64,000 bases of DNA from Methyloversatilis discipulorum (lineage in GTDB: Bacteria; Pseudomonadota; Gammaproteobacteria; Burkholderiales; Rhodocyclaceae): positions 1,550,001-1,614,000 of the forward strand of contig NZ_ARVV01000001.1 in NCBI RefSeq assembly GCF_000385375.1, in the 5' to 3' direction. This document shows positions 25,154-33,393 of the stretch, piece by piece (the first letter of the stretch is position 1; every line of letters starts with the position of its first letter). The notes under the pieces were generated by a model. That model worked only from the letters and a program-made list of their open reading frames with translations. It made no database searches and was not told the origin of the DNA. The position numbers were made by a program, and so were the translations under genes.

Positions 25154-25859
25154 ACCGGCGCGGGCGCTGATGCCCAATGTCGAACCGACCCGTCCGGCGG
25201 CAGCGACCGGCGCCGGCGGGCAGTTCGCTCCGCTGTTCGGTGAAGTGTCGGCCGAAGTCGGCCGCTTCATCCGGCAGGGATCGACTGCTGGCGCTGACCT
25301 CGTCGGCAGCACCGCAGCGCTCAGTCCGGAAGCGCAGCTGCTGCGCAACGCGACGCGCGGCGTTGACGGCGTCAATGCGTCGGGCGCCGACGAGCCCGGA
25401 CGACGCGACTTCGTCGCCGGCATCCGTCCCTGGGCGAGCGAAGCGGCGCGCCAGCTGGGCGTGAGTACCGACGCCGTCATTGCACATGCGGCACTCGAAT
25501 CCGGCTGGGGGCGCAGGCCGCTGCGCGCGGCCGACGGCAGCGACAGTCACAACCTGTTCGGCATCAAGGCCGGTGGCGCGTGGCGCGGCGCAACGGTGGA
25601 GGCACGCACGACGGAATACCTGGATGGCGCTGCCGCGCAGGTCAGCGCCGCCTTCCGCAGCTATGTCGATGGCGCCTCGGCGTTCCGCGACTACGCGCGA
25701 CTGCTGCTCGACAACCCGCGCTACGCCGGCGCCCTGAACGCTGGCGCGGACGTGCAGGCATTCGCCGCCGGTCTGGTGCAGGGCGGTTACGCGACCGACC
25801 CGGACTACGCCAGCAAGCTGGTGCGCGTGGCCGGGCAGATCCGCGCGCAGGGTTACTGA
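25140..25859 (+). CDS. flgJ: FlgJ-type peptidoglycan hydrolase (muramidase/glucosaminidase domain only)
   Basis: 239 residues. Residues about 85-235 match the glucosaminidase (FlgJ C-terminal) domain: DFVAGIRPWASEAARQLGVS, then VIAHAALESGWGRRPLR with the catalytic Glu in ALESGWG, then SHNLFGIKA. This activity opens the peptidoglycan for rod growth. It lacks the rod-binding N-terminal domain, which is a separate gene at 32971. No signal peptide is seen, so export through the flagellar gate is likely. The gene overlaps flgN and converges on flgA with a 7-bp overlap. Confidence 0.85.
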   Translation: MLRPEPARALMPNVEPTRPAAATGAGGQFAPLFGEVSAEVGRFIRQGSTAGADLVGSTAALSPEAQLLRNATRGVDGVNASGADEPGRRDFVAGIRPWASEAARQLGVSTDAVIAHAALESGWGRRPLRAADGSDSHNLFGIKAGGAWRGATVEARTTEYLDGAAAQVSAAFRSYVDGASAFRDYARLLLDNPRYAGALNAGADVQAFAAGLVQGGYATDPDYASKLVRVAGQIRAQGY

Positions 25860-26587
25860 GCGGTGCGGCTGACCGGTTCGACCTCGCCGGCGCCGGTCAC
25901 CCGCGCACGCAGCACGGTCCCGGAGGACAGATTGCGCACGCGGACCAGATCGCCCATGCCACCTGAGTCGAGCGTCTCGCCGGATACCTGCACCTCGATG
26001 CCCTGGTTGCGCGCGACGATGTGCACCTCGTCGCCACGTTTCACCAGCACTGCGGTGGCCAGCAGACGCTTGCGCAGCAGGTCGCCGGCCTTCAGCGGGC
26101 GGCGTCCGGTCATGCCGATCACGTCGGCCGGATCGGCGAAGAAATCGGCGACCGCGGTCACGTCGCGGGCGTCGACTTCGATGTCGGCGTCGCCGATCGG
26201 ATGTCCGGCGGCAATGTCGGTGGCCGCGACCACGACGTCGGCGACGATGCGCGCGCGCGCCTGCATCTTGCGCGTCCATCCGCCGTCGTCGGTGCAGCGC
26301 ACGGTGTAGCGCAGGTGAGACGGTGATTTCATCTCCTGCGCCTCGATCTCGATGCGTCCTGCGCAGGGCGGCAGAGGTCTGCTCGGCGGCTGCACGGTGA
26401 GTGTGATGCGCGGGTCGACCAGGCCCATGCGTTCGGCCTGCTGTTCAAGCTGCTGGCGGGCCGCAGCATCCACCTGGCGGACGATCTGTACCGTCGTGTC
26501 CGCCTGCGCGGCGGCAGGCAGACAGAGCAGCACAGCGAGCAGGCCGGTGACGTTGTTCATGCTGAAGGAATGGCTCTTTCGGTGCAT
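25853..26587 (-). CDS. flgA: P-ring assembly chaperone FlgA
   Basis: 244 residues. An N-terminal signal peptide (to about residue 29, LPAAAQA) is followed by the SAF domain region at about 115-180 (VVVAATDIAAGHPIGDADIEV, then GMTGRRPLKAGDLLRKRLL) and a C-terminal domain with VQVSGETLDSGGMGDLVRVRN. FlgA is the periplasmic chaperone for FlgI. AGGAG precedes the ATG. It is divergent from flgB, as usual, and its end overlaps the convergent muramidase gene by 7 bp. Confidence 0.93.
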   Translation of the reverse strand: MHRKSHSFSMNNVTGLLAVLLCLPAAAQADTTVQIVRQVDAAARQQLEQQAERMGLVDPRITLTVQPPSRPLPPCAGRIEIEAQEMKSPSHLRYTVRCTDDGGWTRKMQARARIVADVVVAATDIAAGHPIGDADIEVDARDVTAVADFFADPADVIGMTGRRPLKAGDLLRKRLLATAVLVKRGDEVHIVARNQGIEVQVSGETLDSGGMGDLVRVRNLSSGTVLRARVTGAGEVEPVSRTAQ

Positions 26588-26653
26588 CGGAATCTCCTGA
26601 GGCCGGTGACGATAGCAGCAATGCGAACGTGAGAAATATCCGCATCGGCGGCC

Positions 26654-26708
26654 TCAAGTTCGCCGGCGGATTGTCGATGGTGTCCCTGAACTATACGCAT
26701 ACGCTTAA
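26654..26708 (+). promoter_or_regulatory. Sigma-28-like promoter of the flgB operon
   Basis: TCAAG (26654-26658), 14 bases, then GTCGATGG (26673-26680), the same layout as the fliE promoter. CATACGCTTAA at 26698-26708 parallels CGTACGGTTAA and CGTACGCCTAA in the fliE and fliM leaders. The element lies in the 201-base flgA-flgB divergent gap, 81 bases before the flgB start. Confidence 0.5.
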
Positions 26709-26788
26709 TTCAGGCCGACAGAATGAACGCATGCTTTCGCATCGTCGCGAGCGCGTTCGGTCTGTCGCCCATCCAGACAGGAGCCGAC

Positions 26789-27154
26789 ATGGGTATCGAT
26801 TTCGGGAAGGCGCTCGGTGTGCACGGCCAGGCCCTGCAACTGCGTGCCGAGCGCACGCGGGTGATCGCCGAGAACATCGCCAACCAGAACACGCCGGGCT
26901 ATCAGGCGCGCGACGTCGATTTCTCGTCCAGCCTGCGGCAGGCGATGGCGGGTGAGGCCGGCGGCCTGTCGCTCGACAGCGAAGGCGGCGAAACGCTCTA
27001 TCGCGTGCCCTACCACGCGGCGCAGGACGGCAACACGGTGGAGCTCGGCGTCGAGCAGGCCGCCTTCTCGCAGAGCACCTCCGATTTCCAGATCAGCCTC
27101 ACCTTCGCCAACATGAAACTCAAGGGGCTGGCGAAAGCCATCGCCGGACAATAG
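26789..27154 (+). CDS. flgB: Flagellar proximal rod protein FlgB
   Basis: 121 residues. The N-terminal flagellar rod motif is clear (RAERTRVIAENIANQNTPGYQARDVDF), and the C-terminus is the helical FQISLTFANMKLKGLAKAIAGQ. The ATG at 26789 follows CAGGAGCCGAC and is preferred over an in-frame ATG at 26723 because the family start fits. FlgB is the innermost rod subunit after FliE. It opens the flgB-L operon and is followed two bases later by flgC. Confidence 0.93.
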   Translation: MGIDFGKALGVHGQALQLRAERTRVIAENIANQNTPGYQARDVDFSSSLRQAMAGEAGGLSLDSEGGETLYRVPYHAAQDGNTVELGVEQAAFSQSTSDFQISLTFANMKLKGLAKAIAGQ

Positions 27155-27156
27155 CC

Positions 27157-27582
27157 ATGTCATTCCGCGACATCACCCAGATCGCCGGCTCGGCCATGGC
27201 CGCCCAGACCGTGCGGCTCAACACCATTTCCAGCAACCTCGCCAACGCGCATTCGGCGTCCGGATCGGAAGAGGCGGCCTATCGCGCGCGCAAGCCGGTG
27301 TTCGCCACGCTGCTCGGCGGCGAGGACATCGACGGTGCGCCGGCGGTGGCCGGCCGCGTGCAGGTGCTCGACGTGGTCGAGAGCACCGAGCCGCTGCGTT
27401 CGGTGTACGAGCCGGACAACCCGCTGGCCGACGAGGACGGCATGGTTTTCTACACCAATGTGAATTCGGTGGCCGAGATGACCGACATGATGTCGGCGTC
27501 GCGCGCCTTTGAAACCAATGTGGAGGTGCTCGGTCGCGTCAAGTCGATGCAGCAGGCCCTTCTGAAACTTGGAGAAGGGTGA
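27157..27582 (+). CDS. flgC: Flagellar proximal rod protein FlgC
   Basis: 141 residues with the rod N-terminus (AQTVRLNTISSNLANAHSASGSEEAAYRARKPVF, in order) and the C-terminal ASRAFETNVEVLGRVKSMQQALLKLG. DNPLADEDGMVFYTNVNSVAEMTDM is also family-typical. FlgC follows FlgB in the rod. Length is about that of the family (135-145). Confidence 0.94.
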   Translation: MSFRDITQIAGSAMAAQTVRLNTISSNLANAHSASGSEEAAYRARKPVFATLLGGEDIDGAPAVAGRVQVLDVVESTEPLRSVYEPDNPLADEDGMVFYTNVNSVAEMTDMMSASRAFETNVEVLGRVKSMQQALLKLGEG

Positions 27583-27585
27583 GGC

Positions 27586-28254
27586 ATGCAGACCAGTCAG
27601 GTAGTAGGCGGCAGCCAGGGCAGCGCGTCCGACGCGGTGCAGGCGGCGAACGGCGAACAGGGCTCGCCGACCGAACTGTTCACCAGACTGCTGGTGGCGC
27701 AGATCCGCAACCAGAACCCGCTGGAGCCGACCGACCCGAGCGACTTCGTCAATCAGCTCACGCAGCTGAGTCAGGTCGAGTCGCTGCAGGCGCTGGCCCA
27801 GCAGACTGGCGCCAATGCGTCGGTGCTGTCCAGCCTGCAGGTGCTGGCGCTCGGCGCCCAGGTCGGTTCGGAAATCATGGTGAATACGGACACCGTCGAG
27901 GTCGGCAGCGAGCCGGTCAGCGGCGCGTTCACGCTGGCGTCGTCGAGCGCACGCACGACACTCGTGCTGAGCGGCCCTGACGGCGTCGAGCGCCGCATCG
28001 AACTCGGCACCCGCGCGGCCGGCGAAGTGCCGTTCGAACTCGATCCCGCCGCGCTCGGCCTGCCGGCCGGCGCGCATACGCTGCGTGTCGAGACCGAAAC
28101 CGGCGAGACGCCGGCCACCGAGATCGCCGGCCGGCTGCTCAGCGTGCGCATGGCCGGCAGCGGCAATGTGGCGCTCAACGTCGCCGGCCTGGGCGAGGTG
28201 TCGCCGGCCTACATCACACGTTTCAACGGCCGTCCGGCCACGTCGGTCAACTGA
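27586..28254 (+). CDS. flgD: Hook cap / hook assembly protein FlgD
   Basis: 222 residues. The N-terminal conserved block is LFTRLLVAQIRNQNPLEPTDPSDFVNQLTQLSQVESLQAL, in order, the FlgD signature. It is followed by a TudOR/Ig-like pair of C-terminal domains with LVLSGPDGVERRIELGTRAAGE. FlgD caps the growing hook and is discarded when the hook is complete. It lies 3 bases after flgC and 17 bases before flgE. Confidence 0.93.
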   Translation: MQTSQVVGGSQGSASDAVQAANGEQGSPTELFTRLLVAQIRNQNPLEPTDPSDFVNQLTQLSQVESLQALAQQTGANASVLSSLQVLALGAQVGSEIMVNTDTVEVGSEPVSGAFTLASSSARTTLVLSGPDGVERRIELGTRAAGEVPFELDPAALGLPAGAHTLRVETETGETPATEIAGRLLSVRMAGSGNVALNVAGLGEVSPAYITRFNGRPATSVN

Positions 28255-28271
28255 GAGAGAGGATACGGTCC

Positions 28272-29459
28272 ATGAGTTATGAAATCGCGCTGTCCGGCAT
28301 CAATGCGATCAACACCCAGCTCGAAACCATCAGCAACAACATCGCCAACACCGGCACTTATGGCTTCAAGTCCAGCCGCGCCAACTTCGCGGCGATGTAT
28401 GCCGGCACCCAGCCGACCGGCGTCGAGGTGGCTTCGCTGACGCAGAGCATAGACATCGGCGGCGGCGTGCTCACTACCGGTCGCGGACTCGATGCGGCGA
28501 TCCAGGGCCGCGGCTTCTTCGTGACGCGCGATACCGCCGGCGCCTCGCTGTTCAGCCGTGTCGGCATCTTCTCGACCGACAAGGACGGCTACGTCGTCGA
28601 CACCTTCGGCCGCCGGCTGCAGGGTTATGAAATGCAGTCCGGCAGCAGCACGCTGGGCGCCATGGGCGACCTCAAGGTGCCCGCCGGCCAGGTGCCGGCC
28701 AAGCCGAGCGACACGCTGCAGTACGTCGGCAACATGTCGGCCGACTGGGCTGCACCGACGGCCGCGCCTTTCGATCCGGCCAATCCGCTCACCTTCAACA
28801 GCTCCCAGGTCGCCGTCGTGTATGACTCGCTCGGCGGCAAGCACAGCGTCGGCCAGTACTTCGTCAAGACCGGCACCAACCAGATCACCGCCCACTACAC
28901 CTTCGACGGCGCGGCGCTGCCGACGACGACGGTGATGGACTTCAATACCAGCGGCGCACTGGTCACGCCGGCCGCACCGGTCGCGCTGGCGCTCGGCACG
29001 CCGGCGGGCGCGGCCGCGCTGAGCGTGGACATCGACTACACCGGCACCACGCAGTTCGGCGGCGACGCCACGGTGCGGGTCAATGCGGCCAACGGCTACG
29101 CGTCCGGCACGATGATAGGCGTGCAGATTGCCGAGGACGGTTCGGTCATCGCGCAGTACAGCAACAACGTGAAGGAACCGGTCGGCCGCATCGCGCTGGC
29201 GGTGTTCCCGGACGAGGCTTCGCTGACCCCGGTCAGCGACACCAGCTGGACCAGTTCGTCGCTGTCCGGCGATCCGCTCTATTTCACGCCGGGCACCGGC
29301 ATGGCCGGCTCGCTGACCGGCGGCGCGCTGGAGCAGTCGAACGTCGATATGACGTCGGAACTGGTGAGCCTGATGTCGGCGCAGCGCAATTACCAGGCCA
29401 ACAGCAAGGTGATCTCGACGCAGACCGAAATGATGCAGTCGCTGATGCAGGCCCTGTAA
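28272..29459 (+). CDS. flgE: Flagellar hook protein FlgE
   Basis: 395 residues. N-terminus MSYEIALSGINAINTQLETISNNIANTGTYGFKSSR (in order) and C-terminus SNVDMTSELVSLMSAQRNYQANSKVISTQTEMMQ are the FlgE ends; the middle D1/D2 region varies. FlgE builds the universal joint. A GAGAGGATACGGTCC ribosome site precedes the ATG. A repeat-like spacer of 133 bases separates it from flgF. Confidence 0.95.
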   Translation: MSYEIALSGINAINTQLETISNNIANTGTYGFKSSRANFAAMYAGTQPTGVEVASLTQSIDIGGGVLTTGRGLDAAIQGRGFFVTRDTAGASLFSRVGIFSTDKDGYVVDTFGRRLQGYEMQSGSSTLGAMGDLKVPAGQVPAKPSDTLQYVGNMSADWAAPTAAPFDPANPLTFNSSQVAVVYDSLGGKHSVGQYFVKTGTNQITAHYTFDGAALPTTTVMDFNTSGALVTPAAPVALALGTPAGAAALSVDIDYTGTTQFGGDATVRVNAANGYASGTMIGVQIAEDGSVIAQYSNNVKEPVGRIALAVFPDEASLTPVSDTSWTSSSLSGDPLYFTPGTGMAGSLTGGALEQSNVDMTSELVSLMSAQRNYQANSKVISTQTEMMQSLMQAL

Positions 29460-29465
29460 ATGAGA

Positions 29466-29545
29466 GGCCCGCACGCTCACTTCGTTCGCTGCACCCCGCA
29501 GGGGCTGCGCTCGTCCTTGGGGCGGCCCGGCGGACGGCGCGGTGC
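29466..29545. repeat. Betaproteobacterial-style intergenic repeat between flgE and flgF
   Basis: The 133-base flgE-flgF gap contains CGCTCACTTCGTTCGCTGC, then CACCCCGCAGGGGCTGCG (CCCCGCAGGGG is an inverted repeat) and CTTGGGGCGGCCCGGCGGA. Strings of this style recur between genes in several betaproteobacterial genomes, to my recollection. Only one copy is visible in this window, so its repeat status here is inferred. Confidence 0.4.
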
Positions 29546-29592
29546 CTTGTGCATGCGCCTTGGATTGCGCAACCCGCAGTGGAGAGACTGAG

Positions 29593-30318
29593 ATGGATGC
29601 GCTGATCTATACCGCGATGAGCGGCGCCGAGCGGGCGCTGCACGCGCAGCAGGTGCGTGCCAACAACCTCGCCAACGCGGATACGCCGGGCTTTCGCGCC
29701 GATCTCGAAATGTCGGTCAGCGAGGCGGTGCAGGGTTACGGCTACGACGCGCGCCACCTCGGCCGGCTGCGCGCGGACTCGGTGTCAAACCGCCAGGGCA
29801 CGCTGAAGCAGACGGACCGCGAGCTCGACGTCGCCATTTCCGGCGACGGCTATCTCGCCGTGCAGTGGGGCGACGGCGAGGCCTATACCCGGGCCGGTGC
29901 GCTCACCGTCGATGCCGAAGGCACGCTGACGGTGAACGGCCGCGCGGTGATGGGCGAGGGTGGACCCATCGTGCTGCCGCCGTATTCACAGCTGGCGATC
30001 GGCGAGGACGGCACGATTTCCATCCGTCCGCCCGGCCAGCTGCTGATGCAGCCGCTGGAACGCCTGAAGCTGGTGCGTCCGGATCCCGCATCGATGGTGA
30101 AGAACGAAGCCGGCCTGCTGGTGAGCCGTGGTCAGGACGAGCTGCCGGCCGACCCGACGGTGCGTGTGCGCGCCGGCTTTCTCGAAGGCAGCAACGTGTC
30201 CGCCGTCGAGGAAATGGTGGCGACGATGACGCTGAACCGCGAATTCGAACTGCAGATGAAGCTGTATAAGGCCGCCGACTCGATGGCCGAAACGGGCAAC
30301 CGCCTGATCCGCGAATGA
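29593..30318 (+). CDS. flgF: Flagellar proximal rod protein FlgF
   Basis: 241 residues. LIYTAMSGAERALHAQQVRANNLANADTPGFRADL at the start, the central DVAISGDGYLAVQWGDGEAYTRAGAL and the C-terminal SNVSAVEEMVATMTLNREFELQMKLYKAAD are ordered as in FlgF. FlgF lies between FlgC and FlgG in the rod. The ATG at 29593 follows GGAGAGACTGAG. An upstream in-frame ATG would fall in the repeat-like spacer and is rejected. Confidence 0.94.
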   Translation: MDALIYTAMSGAERALHAQQVRANNLANADTPGFRADLEMSVSEAVQGYGYDARHLGRLRADSVSNRQGTLKQTDRELDVAISGDGYLAVQWGDGEAYTRAGALTVDAEGTLTVNGRAVMGEGGPIVLPPYSQLAIGEDGTISIRPPGQLLMQPLERLKLVRPDPASMVKNEAGLLVSRGQDELPADPTVRVRAGFLEGSNVSAVEEMVATMTLNREFELQMKLYKAADSMAETGNRLIRE

Positions 30319-30352
30319 CGACCGGCAGCACTGCCGACACAGGAGAAACGAC

Positions 30353-31141
30353 ATGAATCCCGCAATGTGGATCAGCAAGACCGGCGTGCAGGCGCAGGAC
30401 GCGAAGCTGCAGGCCATCGCCAACAACCTGGCCAACGTGAACACGGTGGGCTTCAAGCGCGACCGCGTGCTGTTCGAGGACCTGTTCTATCAGATCGAAC
30501 GCGAACCGGGCGCGCAGCGCGACGACAACACGGTGAGCCCGGGCGGCGTGCAGCTCGGCACCGGCACCCGTCTGGTCGCCACGCAGAAGGTGTTTACCAC
30601 CGGCAACCTGCAGACCACCGGCCAGTCGCTCGACGTCGCCATCTCCGGCATCGGCTTCCTGCAGGTGCAGCGCCCGAACGGCGACATCGCCTACACCCGT
30701 GCCGGCCAGCTGCAGAAGAACGCCGAAGGCCTGCTGGTGACCGCGCAGGGCCTGCCCATCATTCCCGAGATCAACATTCCGCAGAACGCGACCGCGATCA
30801 CGATAGGCGAGAACGGCATGGTGTCGGTCACGGTGCCGGGTCAGGCCGCGCCGCAGGAAGTCGGCCAGCTCACGCTGGTGAGCTTCGTCAATCCGGCCGG
30901 CCTGCTGGCGATGGGCGACAACCTCTACCAGGAGACCGCGGCCAGCGGCGTGCCGACCGAAGGCAACCCGGGCGAAGAAGGCCTGGGCAAGCTCAAGCAG
31001 GGCGCGCTCGAAGGTTCGAACGTGCAGGTGGTCGAGGAAATGGTGGACATGATCGCCGCCCAGCGCACCTATGAAATGAATACCAAGGTGCTGTCGGCGG
31101 CCGACAACATGATGCAGTACCTCGCCCAGGCCGTGCGCTGA
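30353..31141 (+). CDS. flgG: Flagellar distal rod protein FlgG
   Basis: 262 residues, the canonical length. MNPAMWISKTGVQAQDAKLQAIANNLANVNTVGFKRDR at the start (in order), LDVAISGIGFLQVQRPNGDIAYTRAGQ in the middle and SNVQVVEEMVDMIAAQRTYEMNTKVLSAADNMMQ at the end are diagnostic. FlgG forms the distal rod through the P and L rings. ACAGGAGAAACGAC precedes the ATG. The stop overlaps the flgH start by one base. Confidence 0.97.
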   Translation: MNPAMWISKTGVQAQDAKLQAIANNLANVNTVGFKRDRVLFEDLFYQIEREPGAQRDDNTVSPGGVQLGTGTRLVATQKVFTTGNLQTTGQSLDVAISGIGFLQVQRPNGDIAYTRAGQLQKNAEGLLVTAQGLPIIPEINIPQNATAITIGENGMVSVTVPGQAAPQEVGQLTLVSFVNPAGLLAMGDNLYQETAASGVPTEGNPGEEGLGKLKQGALEGSNVQVVEEMVDMIAAQRTYEMNTKVLSAADNMMQYLAQAVR

Positions 31142-31806
31142 TGCGCCACCCGGCCCGCGTCCTCGCGCTGCTCGCGTCGCTGTGCCTGGCGGCCTGCGCG
31201 AACCTGGAACACAAGGCGCCGCCGCTGGCCGAGGCCGACCGGCTGCCGCCGCCGGTGCAGCCGCCGGTGGCCGGTGCTGCGGGCGGCGTGTTCCAGCCCG
31301 CCTCGGCCTGGTCGCTCACCTCGGACAGCCGCGCCTTCCGCACCGGCGACGTGGTCACCGTGGTGCTGCAGGAAACGACACAGGCGAGCAAGGCGGCCGG
31401 CACCACCTTCGGCAAGGAAAGCGGCGTTGCGATGCAGCCGACGGTGATTGCCGGCAAGCGCTTCAAGACCGACGTCAGCGTCGATGCGCAGACCGACTTC
31501 AAGGGCAACTCGACCAGTTCACAGCAGAACCGGCTGCAGGGCTCGATCACCGTCATCGTGCACGAGGTGCTGCCCAACGGCCTGCTGCGCGTCAGCGGCG
31601 AGAAAACGCTGTACCTGAACCAGGGCGACGAGACCGTGCGCCTGCAGGGCTATGTGCGTGCGTCCGACATCAGTTCGGACAACACCGTGTCCTCGCAGCG
31701 CGTGGCCAATGCCCGCATTTCCTATTCCGGCGAAGGCGTGCTGGCGGACGCCAACAGCCCGGGCTGGCTGCTGCGCTTCTTTGTCGGCGCGCTGATGCCC
31801 TTCTGA
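31141..31806 (+). CDS. flgH: Flagellar L-ring lipoprotein FlgH
   Basis: 221 residues with a lipoprotein signal ([10 protein letters not shown], lipid on the first Cys of the mature protein). Family motifs are [35 protein letters not shown] (in order) and the C-terminal [34 protein letters not shown]. FlgH builds the outer-membrane L ring, which shows that the host has an outer membrane. The gene starts at the last base of flgG. Confidence 0.96.
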   Translation: MRHPARVLALLASLCLAACANLEHKAPPLAEADRLPPPVQPPVAGAAGGVFQPASAWSLTSDSRAFRTGDVVTVVLQETTQASKAAGTTFGKESGVAMQPTVIAGKRFKTDVSVDAQTDFKGNSTSSQQNRLQGSITVIVHEVLPNGLLRVSGEKTLYLNQGDETVRLQGYVRASDISSDNTVSSQRVANARISYSGEGVLADANSPGWLLRFFVGALMPF

Positions 31807-31816
31807 GGATGAAACG

Positions 31817-32968
31817 ATGATGTTCCGCCGGACGCTTGCCATCCTGTGCTGCCTCGTGGCCGGCGCTGCATTCGCTGCACCGAAGGCCGCGACGAATGCC
31901 CGTGCTGCGGCAGTACCCGCTGCGCCCGCAACCCAGCCGCTGCGCAATCTGGTCAGTGTCGAAGGCGTGCGCGAGAACCAGCTGATCGGCTTCGGTCTGG
32001 TCGTCGGCCTGCACGGCACCGGCGACAGTACGCAGGTCAAGTCGGCCGGACAGTCGGTGTCCAACATGCTCAAGCAGTTCGGCCTGAAGCTGCCGGAGGG
32101 CACGCAGAGCCGCAGCAAGAACGTGGCGACCGTCATGGTCAGCGCGGTGTTCCCGCCGGGCTACCGCAAGGGGCAGAGCATCGACGTCACGGTGTCCTCG
32201 CTCGGCGACTCGAAGAGCCTGCGTGGCGGCACGCTGCTGCTGACCCAGTTGCGCGCGGCCGACGGCGAAATCTATGCGCTGGCCCAGGGCAACCTGGTGG
32301 TCGGCGGTCTCAGCGCGAGCGGCCGCAGCGGATCCAGCGTGACCGTCAATACGCCGACCTCCGGACGCATTCCGAATGGGGCGACGGTGGAACGGGAAAT
32401 CATGACCGATTTCGACGTGCGACCGACCGTGCTGCTGAGCCTGAAGCGCCCGCATTTCCAGACGGCGACCAATATCGTCGGTGCGATCAACGGCCGTTTC
32501 GGCGACGTGGCGTCGACGCGTGACGCCACCGCCATCGAAGTGGTGGCGCCGGCCGATCCGACACAGCGGGTGGCCTTCGTCGCCCAGCTCGAAGCGCTGC
32601 CCGTCGTGGTCGGCGAGACGACGCCGCGCGTGGTGTTCAACTCGCGCACCGGCACCGTGGTCATCGCCGAGGGCGTGACCGTGCGTCCGGCCGCGGTGTC
32701 GCACGGTTCGCTGAAGGTGATCATTTCCGAGAGCTCCAACGTGAGCCAGCCGGCACCGCTGAGCCGCGGCGAGACGGCGGTCACGCCGCGTTCCAAGGTC
32801 GAGGTGGAGCAGGGCGACGGCCGCATGTTCAACTGGCCGGCCGGTGCCAAGCTGCAGACCATCATCGACACCGTGAACAGCATAGGGGCCACGCCGGACG
32901 ACATCATGGCCATCCTGCAGGCGCTTGATCAGGCCGGTGCAATCGATGGCGAACTGATCGTGATCTGA
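31817..32968 (+). CDS. flgI: Flagellar P-ring protein FlgI
   Basis: 383 residues with a signal peptide (to about residue 18, AAFA). [29 protein letters not shown] near the start and the C-terminal [45 protein letters not shown] (in order) are diagnostic. FlgI forms the periplasmic P ring with FlgA help. Two adjacent ATGs (31817 and 31820) are possible starts. Confidence 0.97.
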   Translation: MMFRRTLAILCCLVAGAAFAAPKAATNARAAAVPAAPATQPLRNLVSVEGVRENQLIGFGLVVGLHGTGDSTQVKSAGQSVSNMLKQFGLKLPEGTQSRSKNVATVMVSAVFPPGYRKGQSIDVTVSSLGDSKSLRGGTLLLTQLRAADGEIYALAQGNLVVGGLSASGRSGSSVTVNTPTSGRIPNGATVEREIMTDFDVRPTVLLSLKRPHFQTATNIVGAINGRFGDVASTRDATAIEVVAPADPTQRVAFVAQLEALPVVVGETTPRVVFNSRTGTVVIAEGVTVRPAAVSHGSLKVIISESSNVSQPAPLSRGETAVTPRSKVEVEQGDGRMFNWPAGAKLQTIIDTVNSIGATPDDIMAILQALDQAGAIDGELIVI

Positions 32969-32970
32969 GC

Positions 32971-33393
32971 ATGAATATCCACGACATCGCATCGTCCGCA
33001 GCGCCCGTCGGGACCGATACGCAGCCCGCGCCGGTCGCACCGCAGGTCGACCCCGCCCTGTTGAAGAAGGCGACCGAGGCGGCCATCCGGTTCGAGAGCT
33101 TCTTCATCAGCGAAACCCTGCGTCAGATGCGCCGCAGCACGCGCGAGATGGCGGGCGAGGACAGCATTTTCAAGGACCGCGTGAACGAGGACATGCTGGA
33201 CCTCGCCGACGGTCTGGTCGCCGACGCGATGGCATCGCAGCGCGCTTTCGGCATTGCCGACATGCTGCTGCGCCAGTTGCTGCCGCAGCCGGCGCCGGTC
33301 GCATTTAATGCGGGCGCGCCCATGGTCGCCTCCAATACACGGGAGCAGGCGGAAAGCGCTCCCGGCCACGCAACGACCCGGGACAAACCATGA
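32971..33393 (+). CDS. flgJ: FlgJ N-terminal rod-binding domain protein
   Basis: 140 residues. The core KKATEAAIRFESFFISETLRQMRRSTREMAGEDSIFKDRVNEDML (in order) is the Rod-binding domain of FlgJ, the rod cap. The usual C-terminal muramidase domain is missing; a separate gene at 25140 encodes it. The tail after about residue 105 is unstructured in composition. It begins 2 bases after flgI and overlaps flgK by 4 bp. Confidence 0.88.
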   Translation: MNIHDIASSAAPVGTDTQPAPVAPQVDPALLKKATEAAIRFESFFISETLRQMRRSTREMAGEDSIFKDRVNEDMLDLADGLVADAMASQRAFGIADMLLRQLLPQPAPVAFNAGAPMVASNTREQAESAPGHATTRDKP

